The position numbers and the translations under genes are program-made. A DNA stretch of 53,974 nucleotides from Zychaea mexicana (Eukaryota; Mucoromycota; Mucoromycetes; Mucorales; Lichtheimiaceae): NCBI RefSeq assembly GCF_025766255.1, contig NW_026516864.1, forward strand, positions 1 to 53,974. Direction: 5' to 3'. Under the pieces are notes generated by a model. That model was not told the DNA's origin and did not search any database. It saw only the letters and a program-made list of their open reading frames with translations. Each line of letters begins with the position of its first letter. Position 1 is the stretch's first letter. Below, piece after piece: positions 1 through 11,052 of the stretch.

Positions 1-98
1 AGGTGTGTATATGCTAATATGTGTCCAAGGCAACCCATTTTATTACAATCGTTTAATATTTCTCATACCTTCCAAAAGATGCTACTACAAGTTCTCCT

Positions 99-2576
99 GC
101 ACGCACATCATTGCTTTCGGGATATTCGCATCCCTATGTCCTTGTCATTGTTTTCCTTGTCCTCTTCCAGCTGCACCTTATGTCTGAGCATATGTCAACG
201 GCGCTTATTGAGTTTTGTGGACTCCTCCTCGAAGATCTTCCGCTCCCGTCCACCGACCGCCTTTCTCTCTCTTGCTACCTTGCGTCGAATCACTGGCATC
301 TCTGCCCAGATCAATTCCCTGCGTCGTTATGTATCTTGCCCTAAATGCCATAGCATTTACCTTTTGACTCCAGACTGCCCGCGCACATGCACGAATGACG
401 ATATCGGCTACAACCGCCTCTGTGGTCAAACACTGTTTCGATCCACGGGTAATAGCCTATTACCGATTAAAGAATTTGCTTACCAGCCCTTGTCTGCGAG
501 TATTGAGCGACTGTTCAAGCGACCGGGATTCGAAGCAATGATCGAAGCATGGCGCGATCACAGAAGTGTGGCAAATGCTTTTTTGACGTTTATGATAGTG
601 ACATGTGGCGAGATCTTGTTGATGGTGCTGGTCGTCGATTCGTCGAAGAGATTCGATCGCTTTTGCTTACACTCAACGTTGACTGGTTTGGCCCGTTCAT
701 AAATTCGACTAACTCCTGTAGTACAATTTACCTAACTGTCAACAATCTCCCCTGATCTAAGCACTACAAAACCGAGAACGTTATACTCGTTGGAGTAATG
801 CCAGGTCCTCGAGAACCCAGCACATCTGACATGAATCATTACCTGCGCCCATTGGTTGATAATTTGCTTCAGTGGTATGACTGGAAAACGATCGGGACGA
901 ATGAGTGTCCAGACGGAGCGCAAGTACGTTTGGCACTCCTACTCAATGCTTGTGATATACCTGCCGCCAGAAAAACAAGTGGATTCACCTCGCACGCAAG
1001 TACTTGTGCTTGCCATAAGTGCGCTTGCCAATTTCCCGTTTTCCCTGGCACATCAGACATCGACTACTCGGGATTCATTTTGGACGAATGGGAATTGCGG
1101 ACACGCGAAGACAATCGAGAGAACGCCCAGCATTGGCGACAAGCCGAGACACTTGCTGCTCGCCGACAGATCGAACGTGACACCGGAACACGATGGTCTG
1201 AATTGCACCGCCTTGAATACTTCGATCCCGTTCGCTGCACGATCATCGATCCAATGCACAACTTGTTTCTTGGCACGGCAAAACGTATGACCAAGATGTG
1301 GATCGAAAACGGCGACCTTACCAGGCAGGACCTTTGTGAAATGCAGGTTTTGGCAGACAGCATCGTGCTCCCTCCTGACTACGTTTCCTTGAAGCGGAAG
1401 ATCGGAGCTGGCTTCTCTTTTATGACCGCTGATGATTGGAAATCGTGGTGTATCGTATACTCGCCCTTCGTCTTGCAAAACCATCTGCCCCGCCATCTTC
1501 TCGCTCACTGGCTGAGCTTCGTAAACGCCTGTCGATTGCTGGTCAAGCCTTCCGTCACCATGAACGAGATAGAAGGAGCCAACACGTTTTTGCTGGACTT
1601 TTGTCGTGGTGTCGAACGCATTTATGGCAGAGAGCAAATCACGCCAAATATGCATCTGCATATGCACTTGGACGTAACGATCGAGGATTTTGGACCTTTA
1701 TATGCTTTCTGGCTCTTTAGTTTTGAGAGATATAATGGATATTTAAAGGAGATCGATACGAACCAGAAGGATTCATTCGAGATGACGTTCATGAAGAAGT
1801 TCTTGCAAAAGACAGGTGCTCGCGACTTTGTCCGGTCGTTTGAGGACCGCTTCATGGACAAGCCAAGCCATTTCGCGTTCTTGAATCGCTTTTTGGACAT
1901 CGTGCAGCCGATGAAGCAAACTGGTGACACTACGAGTGGTGCGTTCGATCCACACAGATTTTTTGCGCTGTCGACCGGTACTGAACAGGCCACTGGAGGC
2001 GAGCCACTACCACCAGATGCATACCCGTTAGATTTTGCACCAGCAACGTTTATGCCTGACCCAGTATATACTTTCCTTCTGGCCTTTTATCGATCCGTTT
2101 ATGGCACCCACCTGGACCATTACAGAGATGCGCAGGGTAGCCGGGTGTTTGTGAACAATCGTTATAACAAGATGAAGACAATCACCATTATGGGTCAGCT
2201 CTATAGGAGCAAAGAAGCAAGATCGCGGCGTGGTGCGCACGCACAGGTGCTGTATGAAGCAGAAGATCGAGGCGAACCGATCGCTTGGCCGTGCGAAATC
2301 CAGTACTTCTTCCGCCACGAGTTAAAGGTCGACGCCCAGCTCAAAGAACATGTTTTTGCCTTTGTTCGCTGGCATAGCATTTACAGCAGTAATGAGTCGT
2401 TGTTCGTGGATGAATATCTGGAGACATGGCGTAGCCACTTCCTTGCTGAGGACATGCACTGCATCGTGCCCGTTCATCGTCTGTATAGTCAAGTGGCAGT
2501 TGTAAAATACGGCGATCAAACGCACGCAAGTGGTAGAACAGTCGTTATTCCGTTGCCTAAAAAGATGTTGGCGTAA
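99..2576 (+). pseudogene. Plavaka-1 transposase (TNP2/CACTA-like), broken
   Basis: The longest open part is 798-2576 (592 aa). It contains the family signature CTIIDPMHNLFLGTAKRM, where the Asp of DPMHN is a conserved acidic residue, and upstream LNVDWFGPF, the usual position of the first catalytic Asp. An N-terminal Cys-rich segment (CPKCHSIY, then CTND and CG) lies at about 334-440. The reading frame is broken: one frameshift lies near 580, there is an in-frame TGA at 753-755, and there are further frame changes before 330 where the protein aligns with Plavaka-2 in three frames. The gene ends with the sequence PLPKKMLA and TAA, as in Plavaka-2. The true start may lie outside the window or in an upstream exon. 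It is probably dead as a single protein, although the 592-aa part is undamaged. Confidence 0.85.
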
Positions 2577-2785
2577 AACAAAGAGAAGCAATTTTTTCTC
2601 CTCCCCCTCCTCAAAACTATCTTTCTCTTATTTCTTTCTCCCCCCACCAACTACTTAAAACGAGCGGCCTCTTGCTTCTTCCTCCCCCACCAAATAAATA
2701 GCACACTCACACACGCATATTATACAGACGTATTTTTGCCCACCCCTAACCCGCACAGCATAAGCCGGCAACCGCTTTATTTACT

Positions 2786-3930
2786 TTAAGCAAACATCCA
2801 GTCTTGCAGCTGCTCACGCACAGCCGAGCGCAAGGTAACTGCCTTTCGTGCTACTGATCGTTCAAGCACGTTCGGCTGCGAGTCAACGTCCACAGCCGGT
2901 CTGAAATCGTCAAGTCTTTTCAGAAAGACGTTTGCCTACAAACAACATCTCTGTCAAGATTCACGCGTAAAGAAATCTACTTTGAAAGTAATTACCCGCT
3001 CACTACGCCATTCGGGCACGAAGACCGAGACACGCTTGCCACTGCGCAGGACACCAGTGCTGCTGCTTTCGTTGTCGGTCTCCTCTTCCGACATACATCC
3101 GTCCTGGAGCAACGACTTTCCACCGGGGTACTGTTCCTCCAGTTCGATCGCGTGTTGCTGGAAAACATTGAGTCGTCGTACTAATTTCTGTTTCAGATGT
3201 TAAGACAATACTCTTACAAAACCTCCTATTACTTTACTTACGCTATGTCTGCGCTGATAGCGTCTTCTCATCACTTTTTTGCGCGCTTTCGTCTCGGGCG
3301 ACTCGTTCCCCTTCGTCCTTAAATTATCAAAATGGGTGTAGACATTTTTTTATCTGCTTCTTGTCCAAGTTGAAGCAGCCTTGGCCTTCGATGTAGTCGA
3401 CAAGGCGCTTCACGGCATCCTTGTTGGCCTGGTTTGTGAAGGGGAGGTCGAGCCTGAGACCAGCGTCGCCCAGTCGCTCATTCTGTGTACGTATACAATC
3501 CTTCAACACATTTATTGTAACATAGAATTCTTTTTAGCAATCATCACTGTTCTAATATTCACCACTTTCTTTTTTTTACAATTGTCTCTCTGTTCTCTAG
3601 TATGGCACTTACAGACACAAGTGGAACACGACGACCACGCGCTTCAGCTTGACGGCCAACGCCAACGCCACCACCTTGACCTTCACCGAGGGCCCCACTA
3701 CCAACTGTGGCAGTACGATATGCCATATTGGCAACTGTTTGGCCAATTCTATCGACCTTTTCGTGCAGTGCCTGGTTCTCGGCCTGCAAATTACGGACAG
3801 TATCCAAGAGCGCGTTATGCTGTTGTTGTTGCTGCTGCCGATCCAGGACACTGTTCTGCTGTTGGGCATCATTTTCACGCTGCGCCATGCGCCGTTGTCG
3901 CTGGGCTTGGAGATCGCTTACAGTAGGCAT
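2786..3930 (-). pseudogene. Plavaka-1 companion protein (coiled-coil, four exons), frameshifted
   Basis: The gene is convergent with the transposase, and the two stops are 209 bp apart. Exons read from splice sites and from comparison with the copy at 18252-19319: 3930-3613 (donor GTAAGT), 3482-3242 (donor GTAAGT), about 3180-2996 and 2935-2786. Exon 1 starts MPTV and encodes a Gln-rich, heptad-like coiled coil (LQAENQALHEKVDRIGQTV). Exon 2 carries LGDAG, FTN and, after a one-base frameshift near 3333, DNLRTK and RRRYQRR. Exon 3 ends FVPEWR, and exon 4 ends in a short alpha-helical tail. The protein is unlike the transposase. By analogy with the second gene of plant CACTA elements (TNPA, which binds subterminal repeats) it may be a DNA-binding partner; that role is inference. 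Confidence 0.75.
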
Positions 3931-5109
3931 CTATACAGTATTATCATCTCTCAATATACAACATTAACTAACAGCTGCAGTGGTTATTATAATTTACGTT
4001 CGTTTTGTTATTTTATCGTGTAGGCACAAGAAGTATTGGAGGAAAGAGGTTTGATAAAATGCAAGTACCTGGATCTACAGGGGATCATTTTATTGTACTC
4101 TTTTAATGCATGGTCAGCATGACTTTAACAGTATTGCAGGTTAGTTCAATTTCGCATCGATCGTTCCTTCGTATTTTACGCCTTTCTTTCTGTTTCTTTC
4201 TCTTCCTTTTCTCTTCTTTCCTGGCTGCTATGATACTCTATTTTCTCAAGGACCCAATACCGTAGGTTTGTAAGGCACTCTTTACTTTTATCGCTCTTCA
4301 ACTACCTTTAAGTCTCTGCAGCTTTTATTAAGGATATTTTATTTCGTGTGTACATGTAGCTCATGATTCGACCAGTTTTCCTATCCAAAATCATAGGCAT
4401 GATCCACACGAGTTGAAGCTTGTAAGTATTCCCTTTGTAATATTTACATACTTTCTTTCTATAGTTTCTTTCACTAAAAGCCTTCTTTCCTCATTCATAG
4501 CTTGTTTGTACTTTGCATGGTCTTCCATCCTAAACATCCGCGTAGATCCCCATTTGCACTGCTGCATGCAGGTTGCCCACTGTCCGATCGCTGTTGGCAC
4601 CGTCCAAGCGGAACTTTTCAGGTACGGTAAAGCTACCCATATTTTTGCTTCTGTCTAGCTGCAGTACAGGTTACCTTCGTTCTTCTTAAGTGAATCGCGG
4701 ACTCATTAGCACACACAGCATGACTCACCTTTTTGCCTTTGCCCCATCACCATCTAGAGATTTTATGCACCACATTCACACACATATACATAGAAGACTC
4801 CTTTCACCCTTCGCATTTATTCTTTACCACCCCTTTAATGCTTTTTATTGCTCTGTAAATGGTTTCCGAAACTTTAATAATGGAATAAATAAATTCGGTT
4901 GTATATGACCATACTATGATAATCATCACTGCTATACAATAATCAAAACCTGCTGCGATTATTTCATCCGTTTAGTATATGCCCAAAATCGATCGCGCTA
5001 AAATATGCTATGCAGACCTCTGTATGCACGATGAAGCTTCAGTACCCAGTCCGTATGTAAAGCAATTGGGGGATCCCTTCTATGCATATGCACTACCCAT
5101 TATCAAAAT
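3931..5109. other. Non-coding arm of Plavaka-1
   Basis: No convincing coding region is seen between the start of the companion gene and the subterminal repeats. The stretch is moderately AT-rich with pyrimidine-rich runs. Short ORFs here show no recognisable domain and have no counterpart in Plavaka-2. It presumably holds the promoter and 5' leader of the companion gene. Confidence 0.5.
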
Positions 5110-5280
5110 TGGAAACCAACTATAAAGCTGTTGAAAACAGCTGAATATGTGATAAAAAAGCTGCCTTTTGCAGGAACTATAAAGCGGTTATAAAATAGCT
5201 TTATATTTGGATGACAAGCAGTATATTCAGCTTATATTCAGCTGTTTTTTGCCCCTTTATATTACCCCTCCTGCCCAGTG
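5110..5280. repeat. Subterminal repeats and right terminus of Plavaka-1
   Basis: The motif CTATAAAGCTGTT, its near copy CTATAAAGCGGTTATAAAA and inverted forms (TATTCAGCTTATATTCAGC) are clustered here. One of them is a hairpin, AAAGCTGTT-GAA-AACAGCT. The end reads (minus strand) CACTGGGCAGGAGGGGTAAT. The same spacing, CACTA-like end followed by a GGGG-containing and AATAT-containing block, is seen at both ends of Plavaka-2. Clustered subterminal repeats are the known transposase or TNPA binding region in CACTA elements. Confidence 0.75.
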
Positions 5281-6133
5281 GAGGACACTTGCTCAAAGCA
5301 CCAGCCCTATGATTCTTTTCTCGGGGGATATGATGGACATCCCAAGAGAAGGACATAAATGTCTCTAACCAATGAATTTGTCATTTATTCAGATTGGTGT
5401 TGGTCTTGAGAGATGATAGTGCCTGGTTGTCTGTAAAGACAGTAAAATTCTGCATATCCAAATGATGACTCCATTTTAGTAAACAATGCTTGAGCACCAA
5501 CATTTCTTACTCATAAACGGAATAGTTCAACTCGGCTGGGGTCATAGATCTTGATGTATAAGCTATAGGGTGAAGCTTCCCATCTTCTTGTTCTTGCGAT
5601 AGGATACCTCCAATTGCTACAATTGATGATGCATCGGTATAGACAAAGAAATGTTTCGTTAGGTCCAGCAGTGCCAGCACTGGCGCAGAAACCAAACTTT
5701 GTTTCAGTGTATCAAAAGCATGTTGTTCTTTCTTGGTCCATTGCCATGGAGTATCCTTGCGTAGCAACCGAGTCAATGGGTGGGCAATGCTTGAATAACC
5801 CTTGATGAACCGATTGTAGTAATTCACCAAACCGAGGAAGCATTGGATATCCTTGATATTACAGAGTGGTGGCCAATCTACAACCGCTTAGACCTTGCTT
5901 GGGTCGGTATTTAAACCTTGTTCATCAATATAGTGTCCTAGGAATTCAAGCTGCTTGACACCAAACTCGCATTTTTTCAACTTGGGGTATAGCTTGTTCG
6001 GACTTAGAATATACCAAAATGTTATCCAAGTAAATAATGACGCAGACATCTAAGAGGTCTCTAAGGATATCATTCATCAAGCGCATAAAGGTCGCGGGAG
6101 CCGAAGTCAATCCAAACGGCAGAACAATCTGTA
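5281..6133 (-). pseudogene. gypsy-1 reverse transcriptase C-part and RNase H
   Basis: The upstream part reads [17 protein letters not shown], a typical Ty3/gypsy RT segment. It is followed by the catalytic box as YLDN at about 6016-6035; the second Asp of the usual YxDD is Asn here, which should abolish RT activity. The open segment 5830-5507 (107 aa) gives YYNRFIKGYS and the RNase H start FFVYTDAS. The RNase H continues to 5281 as TDNQAL and HHIPREKNHRAGALSK, with stops in between. The piece ends exactly at the Plavaka-1 terminus. Confidence 0.85.
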
Positions 6134-7416
6134 TTTATAATATGAATTTATATAATAGTTAATATAATATATTGTAGTTCATTTTTATACTTATTAAATA
6201 ATATATTAATTCTTAGATTTTTCTTAATGTATTATATTCAAGAATAAAAAATTTAAAGAATTAGAATATAATAAATATATTAAACAGAATAATAATAATA
6301 TTCAAAAAAGAAAACATTGATTAAAAACTATTATTATAAAATATAAAATTTATAAATATTATAAATCTTGAATATTCTATTTTTTTCTAAAATATGTTAA
6401 AATAGGTTATTATTATTTTTCTGAATTTATAACATTTTTGTTAATTACCTTAACTTTTAAACTCAAATTATATTTATTATTAAATAATAAAAAGATTAGA
6501 ATTATTTATATTATAATTATAAATATATGTCTTTTTCAAATATTCTTTTCTATATAATATTTTTATAGATAAATCCTAAATATATATCTAAAAAAATAAT
6601 TTATTTTTTTGATATTTTGTGTAACAATAAAAAAATGGAACTTCCATTTTTTGAAAATATACCAAAAAAAGATTTTAAAATCTTTTTTTTATTTGGATTT
6701 ATCTTATTTTTGTTTTAATTATGTATTAATTATTATAAATTATATTATTTTGTCGGAGCTAAAGCTCCTAGAAGAACTTCGTTCTTGGGTTTAAATCGAA
6801 GATTTAAAGACTGGAAGGAAGAGGGAAGGAGAGTTTTATATATATTATTAAAATATAAAGAAAAAATAATTTAATTTTTTTTTTTTACTTATAAATATTT
6901 TTTTTCAAAAAAATATTAAGTTAATATAAATTATATTATCAACTCTTCTCTCTCCTTTCTTCCAGTCTCGTCGAAAACGAAACAAGGAATGAAGCGAGCA
7001 GCGGAATGACTTAAGGAACGAAGTGACTTCTAGGAGCTTCAACTCTGACAAAAAGAATTAATAGAAGTTAAAGATGGATTAATAGAATCATTAAACTATT
7101 AGTAAAAGAAAACTTTATAGTAAAGATTAATGTATTATATGTGTTAAATTAATTAAATGTGGTAATTAAAAACATTAAATAAATTAATATAAATGGAAAA
7201 AAATTAGATTCTGAAAATATTATGTTGTAATTAAAATAATAAGAAAGAAAATTATTAACTATATTATTTTATTTACTCTAAAAATAGTTGAAAATAGTAA
7301 AAAATATATAAAAAACCATAAACAATATATAATTCTTAGATATATAGAATAAATTTATATTAATCTATAAGATTATACTATTGTTGATACTAATTTTTAT
7401 AGTTCTAGATTATTCT
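6134..7416. repeat. AT-rich insertion inside gypsy-1 RT
   Basis: This is about 1.28 kb of very AT-rich DNA with no ORF of note. It separates the two halves of the RT frame. Both flanks contain codons for VLP (plus strand cggcagaaca on the left and cggtaaaaca on the right), consistent with a target duplication of about 9-10 bp that has since diverged. The outer parts, AATCTGTATTTATAA on the left and the reverse complement AATCTAGAACTATAA on the right, are weak inverted repeats. A fold-back MITE is nested at 6747-7054. Confidence 0.6.
6747..7054. repeat. Fold-back MITE with long imperfect inverted arms
   Basis: The left arm starts TTTTGTCGGAGCTAAAGC and continues with CTCCTAGAAG, GACTGGAAGGAAG and GGAGAGTT. 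The right arm, as its reverse complement, starts TTTTTGTCAGAGTTGAAGC and continues with the same CTCCTAGAAG, GACTGGAAGAAAG and GAGAGAAGAGTT blocks. The arms are about 90-115 nt around an AT-rich centre near 6840-6940. GC content is much higher in the arms than in the surrounding insert. No coding capacity. Confidence 0.7.
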
Positions 7417-7683
7417 TCACGGTAAAACAGTATACTGATATAATCCATATTGGGTCATAACCACCGTTTTATGAATGTCCTTGGGGTCCACACGAATCTG
7501 GTGGTATCTAGAACGTAGGTCTAATTTGCTGAATACCTTGGCACCTTGTAATTGGTCGAGCAGTTCTTCTGTGCGAGGTAGTGGGTAAACATCCTTAATC
7601 GTTGTTGAGTTCAATGCACGGTAGTCCGTAACAATTCGTAAGCTTCCATCCTTCTTAGCAACAAATAGTACCGGGGCACCATA
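7417..7683 (-). pseudogene. gypsy-1 reverse transcriptase, central piece
   Basis: On the minus strand this reads GAPVLFVAKKDGSLRIVTDY, the standard Ty3/gypsy RT block, then NSTTIKDVYPLPRTEELLDQ, FSKLDLRSRYHQIRV and KTVVMTQYGLYQYTVLP. The first catalytic Asp of RT, in FSKLDLRS, is present. The piece is cut at 7684 by the Tc1/mariner element and at 7416 by the AT-rich insertion. It has no internal stop. Confidence 0.9.
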
Positions 7684-8236
7684 CAGGATTTTGCATTCGA
7701 TACTGCTGTCGGCCTTCTATTTCTTCGTACTTGAAGGATATTTTTTAGTGTTTAGGAGGAGTATTTTTTGGTATACGGGTTGCAGGTTTTTCACATAGGG
7801 GTGGGTGGTTTTTACTTTGTGGGACAATTTTTAGTTTGTAGGACAACAGCTTTTGTAAATAGGCGAAAAGTTTTTCGGAGTCGGTTCCGCTTACGGGCGG
7901 GCTATTTTTCGTATCTACACGACAGCTTGTTCGTAACTGGGTTACCACAACTTCGCAAGTGGGAATATCTTTTTTCGTAGTGGGCAAGAAGATGTTCATT
8001 ACTAAGCAACTATATTTTGCGTTCGCGGGTGTGCAAATGTTCGTTTATGGAAGTGCCTATCTTTTGCATGTGGTAAGCATTAGTTCGCATTGGAGCTATC
8101 TAATTATTCGCACTGAAAAAAACAAAGTTCGTACAGGAGAAATAGCATTGTTCGCATTCGGCATCTCGCATTCATAAGTGAGAGGCAATATTTTGCAACT
8201 GAGTTAAGTGATGATACGTCGTCGCCGTTTCACGCC
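7684..8236 (+). repeat. Left long terminal inverted repeat
   Basis: Reverse complement of 12817-13368, ending inward at GTCGTCGCCGTTTCACGCC. It is non-coding; apparent ORFs in both arms are mirror copies of the same sequence. The few mismatches between the arms point to a relatively recent insertion. Confidence 0.9.
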
Positions 8237-8425
8237 AGAATCAGATGTGTTGGCGTTCATCCGAATGCCTTATGTATTACAAGGGTCTGTCGGTAACCGT
8301 TTCCAGTACTATCATAAAAGCATTTTTCATATTTTGAACAGGCTCCCTTTTTCACCGTTTGCATATCCTATGGGAAGAATAAACCGAAACAAGATCGATA
8401 ACGTCAAAAAAACTTCAGCTTCTAG

Positions 8426-8716
8426 GAAAAGCGCATAAAAAAAAGTACCGGAGCCGTCGCCGAAAAAGAGCTCAAAGAATCGCTTGCTGGCCTACGTTCG
8501 TTTATGGATGATGTCAAGCTCTTACAGCAAAAATGGGTGCCTGATGAGTATGAAATCAGCAACCTAACCGCGAAATTGAAGCGTCTTAACTTAAAGACAA
8601 CTAGCAAAAAGCAAATTAATAAACAAGGTACAACTTTAAAGATGAAAAGAAGGGTTTGGGTCAACACTCATATCTTTGCTATAGTTGATGAGCATAACAC
8701 CAGAAGTCTCCCATAA
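8426..8716 (+). CDS. Possible exon or small ORF in the Tc1/mariner element
   Basis: After an acceptor-like site (cttctag, 8419-8425) an open frame runs for about 95 codons to a TAA near 8716. It is Lys/Leu/Glu-rich and helical in character (ELKESLAGLRSFMDDVKLLQ), and then basic. A GTACAA that could be a donor lies near 8628. It could be an upstream exon of the 9252-10631 transposase gene, an independent small gene, or chance. I recognise no domain. Confidence 0.3.
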   Translation, partial: EKRIKKSTGAVAEKELKESLAGLRSFMDDVKLLQQKWVPDEYEISNLTAKLKRLNLKTTSKKQINKQGTTLKMKRRVWVNTHIFAIVDEHNTRSLP

Positions 8717-9251
8717 TAGATAATGCTACTATGAAGAAACATGCAAATGCAGCTAAAGATGTCAGCCATGAGGACGCTTGTATATGCCACATTATAGAAA
8801 TTAAAGCTAATTGTTCTAAAGAACTTACCAAGAGTCTTCATTTGTTTACAATTCCGTGTTTTTACTTTTTTACATTGAGATGGTTTGTGTTACAAACAAC
8901 ACCTTATGGATACAAAGATACTTCAATAAACATTAAGCACCTCTTTTTTCCCCTCTTCTAAAAAGAATTTGTATTCTATATCATGATATCACGCCAATAT
9001 AAAAAAAATCAACGTCCCTCTCACCGCAAGAGCAATAACAAAGCGCTCTCGACAACCACAGCCAGTAGTGAGCACTAGACGGTCACTTCGGCTGATTCAA
9101 AAAGCTATGACGCTGATGCAGTTGAATAGTAGCACCGAAACTCCTGGTATACCTCATTTTTTTAATGGAGGTACATGGCTAACAATCTCTCTAATTCATT
9201 CGTTACCTTGCTACAGTTAGCACGACCTCGATTCCAAACGAGGATATCGAA

Positions 9252-10631
9252 ATGGAGGAAGAAGTAACCTTTGTCCGTTCTGAGGAGCTGGGCAGTTACG
9301 AAATTGTCAGCTTTCCTAGTGACCCTACACGGCTTGGGCAGGAGAATGATGGCATTAACAGTGATACTGACGAGGACAGCAGTAGCAATTCTGATGACGG
9401 CCATGAAGTTGATGATGATGAGCATCAATTGCGTTCGATCGACACAACAGTCACTCTAACGGATGCTGATGAAGATGATATCAGTTCTTTACAGTTTGCC
9501 AGACGTAGCCGCAAACAAGCTAATGCACCCAAAGTTGCACATAGCAAAAATGCGCCGCACTCGTTAGATATAAAAGACCGGGCTCTTTTCTTGAAGTTGT
9601 GTGGAGCGACCAACAAGAAGGCATCCGAGATGTTAGGACTATCAGCGAGCACCATCAGAGATCATGATTCTCGATTCCAAGCACGAGATGGTAACGCCAA
9701 GCCTGTCAAACACAAAAAGACACGACCATCAAAGATCACGGAAGCTGGAAGCAAGTTCCTTGTAAAGACCGTCGAAACAATCAACACTGCAACTCTGGAG
9801 CAGCTACAGGAATTGTACTTCAAGAAATTTGGGCTGCTATTAGCTGTCTCAACAATTTACCGTCATTTCGTAAACAAGCTCCATATCACGATCAAACGAG
9901 CGCATATCTATCCAGAACGCCGCACAGATGAAGAAACAAAGGATAGGCGTGTCGCATTTGTTCTTGATAATATCCAAACCGGCATCGTCGACTATAGGCT
10001 CAACAGTGTTTTTGTTGATGAGGCATCTTTCATGGCAAATATGCGACGAAGCTATGCATGGGCACCTGCAGGGGAAGTAGCACATGTTATCGTTCCACAG
10101 ATGTATGCCCGATCGCGCTCTATGCTTGCAGCCATTAGCTACACTGGCGCTGTCAAGATATGTACGAAGATCAACAAAGGAGGAAAAGGAGGCGGAACAA
10201 AAACCCAGGACTTTTATGCTTTTCTGACCATGGTAATGGACGAGCTCGATAAAAGAAACCTTCAAGGCAAGGGTTGGAATATTATATGTGACAATGCAGC
10301 AATCCGTACGGCAGAATATATCCGCAACAAGGTGGCTGACCGTGGATATCGCCTTGTCCTGTTACCACGTTATTCTCCTTTTCTAAATCCAATCGAGGAA
10401 TTTTTCTCAAAGGTCAAGTTCGGCTTCAGACGCGTTAACATCCAGCACCAGCTACAGCATCAGAATACAGGGGACAGCCAGTCTGAGTATACCAACACAG
10501 ACCAGATGAAGGATATAGATGATCGATTGGCGATGGCAATTAGTAAAGTTACACCACGCGATTACGTTGGCTATATTGACCACTCGATCGAATACTTTGA
10601 CCGCTGCCTTGCTCGTGAGGACAACCTCTAA
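9252..10631 (+). CDS. Tc1/mariner-like (DDE_3) transposase, DD34E, apparently intact
   Basis: 459 aa. The N-terminus (about 1-95) is acidic and Ser-rich. A helix-turn-helix follows at about 112-140 (GATNKKASEMLGLSASTIRD), then a second helical DNA-binding segment (VSTIYRHFVNKL). The catalytic core has all three acids: Asp256 in VFVDEASF, Asp347 in IICDNAAI and Glu382 in LNPIEEFF, with 34 residues between the last two. The family motif LLPRYSPFLNPIE is complete. No stop or frameshift is seen. It would cut at the element ends and insert at TA. It is convergent with the degenerate copy at 11053-12694. I chose the first Met because it begins the open frame; an upstream exon is possible. Confidence 0.9.
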   Translation: MEEEVTFVRSEELGSYEIVSFPSDPTRLGQENDGINSDTDEDSSSNSDDGHEVDDDEHQLRSIDTTVTLTDADEDDISSLQFARRSRKQANAPKVAHSKNAPHSLDIKDRALFLKLCGATNKKASEMLGLSASTIRDHDSRFQARDGNAKPVKHKKTRPSKITEAGSKFLVKTVETINTATLEQLQELYFKKFGLLLAVSTIYRHFVNKLHITIKRAHIYPERRTDEETKDRRVAFVLDNIQTGIVDYRLNSVFVDEASFMANMRRSYAWAPAGEVAHVIVPQMYARSRSMLAAISYTGAVKICTKINKGGKGGGTKTQDFYAFLTMVMDELDKRNLQGKGWNIICDNAAIRTAEYIRNKVADRGYRLVLLPRYSPFLNPIEEFFSKVKFGFRRVNIQHQLQHQNTGDSQSEYTNTDQMKDIDDRLAMAISKVTPRDYVGYIDHSIEYFDRCLAREDNL

Positions 10632-11052
10632 ATTCAAAACCGATACTACCCCTTTTCCCTTTTTTATATCTCTGTTTGTAGATTTTCTTGATTACTTTTC
10701 ACTACACTTCCAAAATCAATCAATCGTTCTTTCTTTTAAAAAGTATATATTCATAAAGACATATATTCAATGCATGGGGAAGTACTAGCATAAAAGGTTA
10801 CGGGCTTGAAGAAAAAGAAAGTATAAAGGGAAGCGGGCAAAGAGATACATAAATAATAGAAGAAGGCATAGTGAATAAGTCAGAGGAAAAATGAAAGCAT
10901 AGAGCATAGTGAAGAAAAAAAATTGAGCATAAAGACCAAGAAAGACAACGACGAAGAGATGGATACAGTATATAAAGAACGGAGACAAATAATGGAGGCA
11001 GAAGAGGGATTATAGACAGAATGAATGGAGAAAAGGAATGTAATGACGGCTT
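10632..11052. other. Spacer between the two convergent transposase genes
   Basis: AT-rich, purine-rich on the plus strand (runs of gaag/gaaa). No domain-bearing ORF is seen. It is expected to hold both 3' ends. Confidence 0.5.

Larger units (their letters stand above)
1..5280. mobile_element. Plavaka-1, CACTA-type DNA transposon (left end outside window)
   Basis: The element holds a TNP2-like transposase on the plus strand and a convergent companion gene on the minus strand. Its right end is seen directly: on the minus strand it reads CACTGGGCAGG, a CACTA-like terminus, followed inward by subterminal repeats. Right after base 5280 the minus strand of gypsy-1 (the end of its RNase H region, reading GALSKCPP) begins, so the element is inserted into gypsy-1. 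The left end and the target duplication lie outside the window. Gene order and companion gene match Plavaka-2 at 16195-25269. The assignment to Plavaka/CACTA rests on the transposase motifs and the termini. Confidence 0.85.

Noticed and set aside
1053..1667. 204-aa ORF antisense to the Plavaka-1 transposase
   Set aside because: It is a shadow of the conserved sense frame; the equivalent antisense frame is not kept in Plavaka-2.
3381..3926. 181-aa plus-strand ORF opposite the Plavaka-1 companion gene
   Set aside because: The minus-strand exons have splice sites and a homologue at 18252-19319; this ORF crosses an intron and has neither.
7745..8177. ORFs in the long TIR of the Tc1/mariner element, mirrored at 12908-13284
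   Set aside because: Same sequence in both arms, with stops and shifts differing between copies and no domain. Better explained as TIR sequence.
8539..8556. CTGATGAGTATGAAATC, which looks like a hammerhead ribozyme core
   Set aside because: There is no stem II between CTGATGA and GAAA, and the flanks do not pair. It lies in an exon-like open frame.
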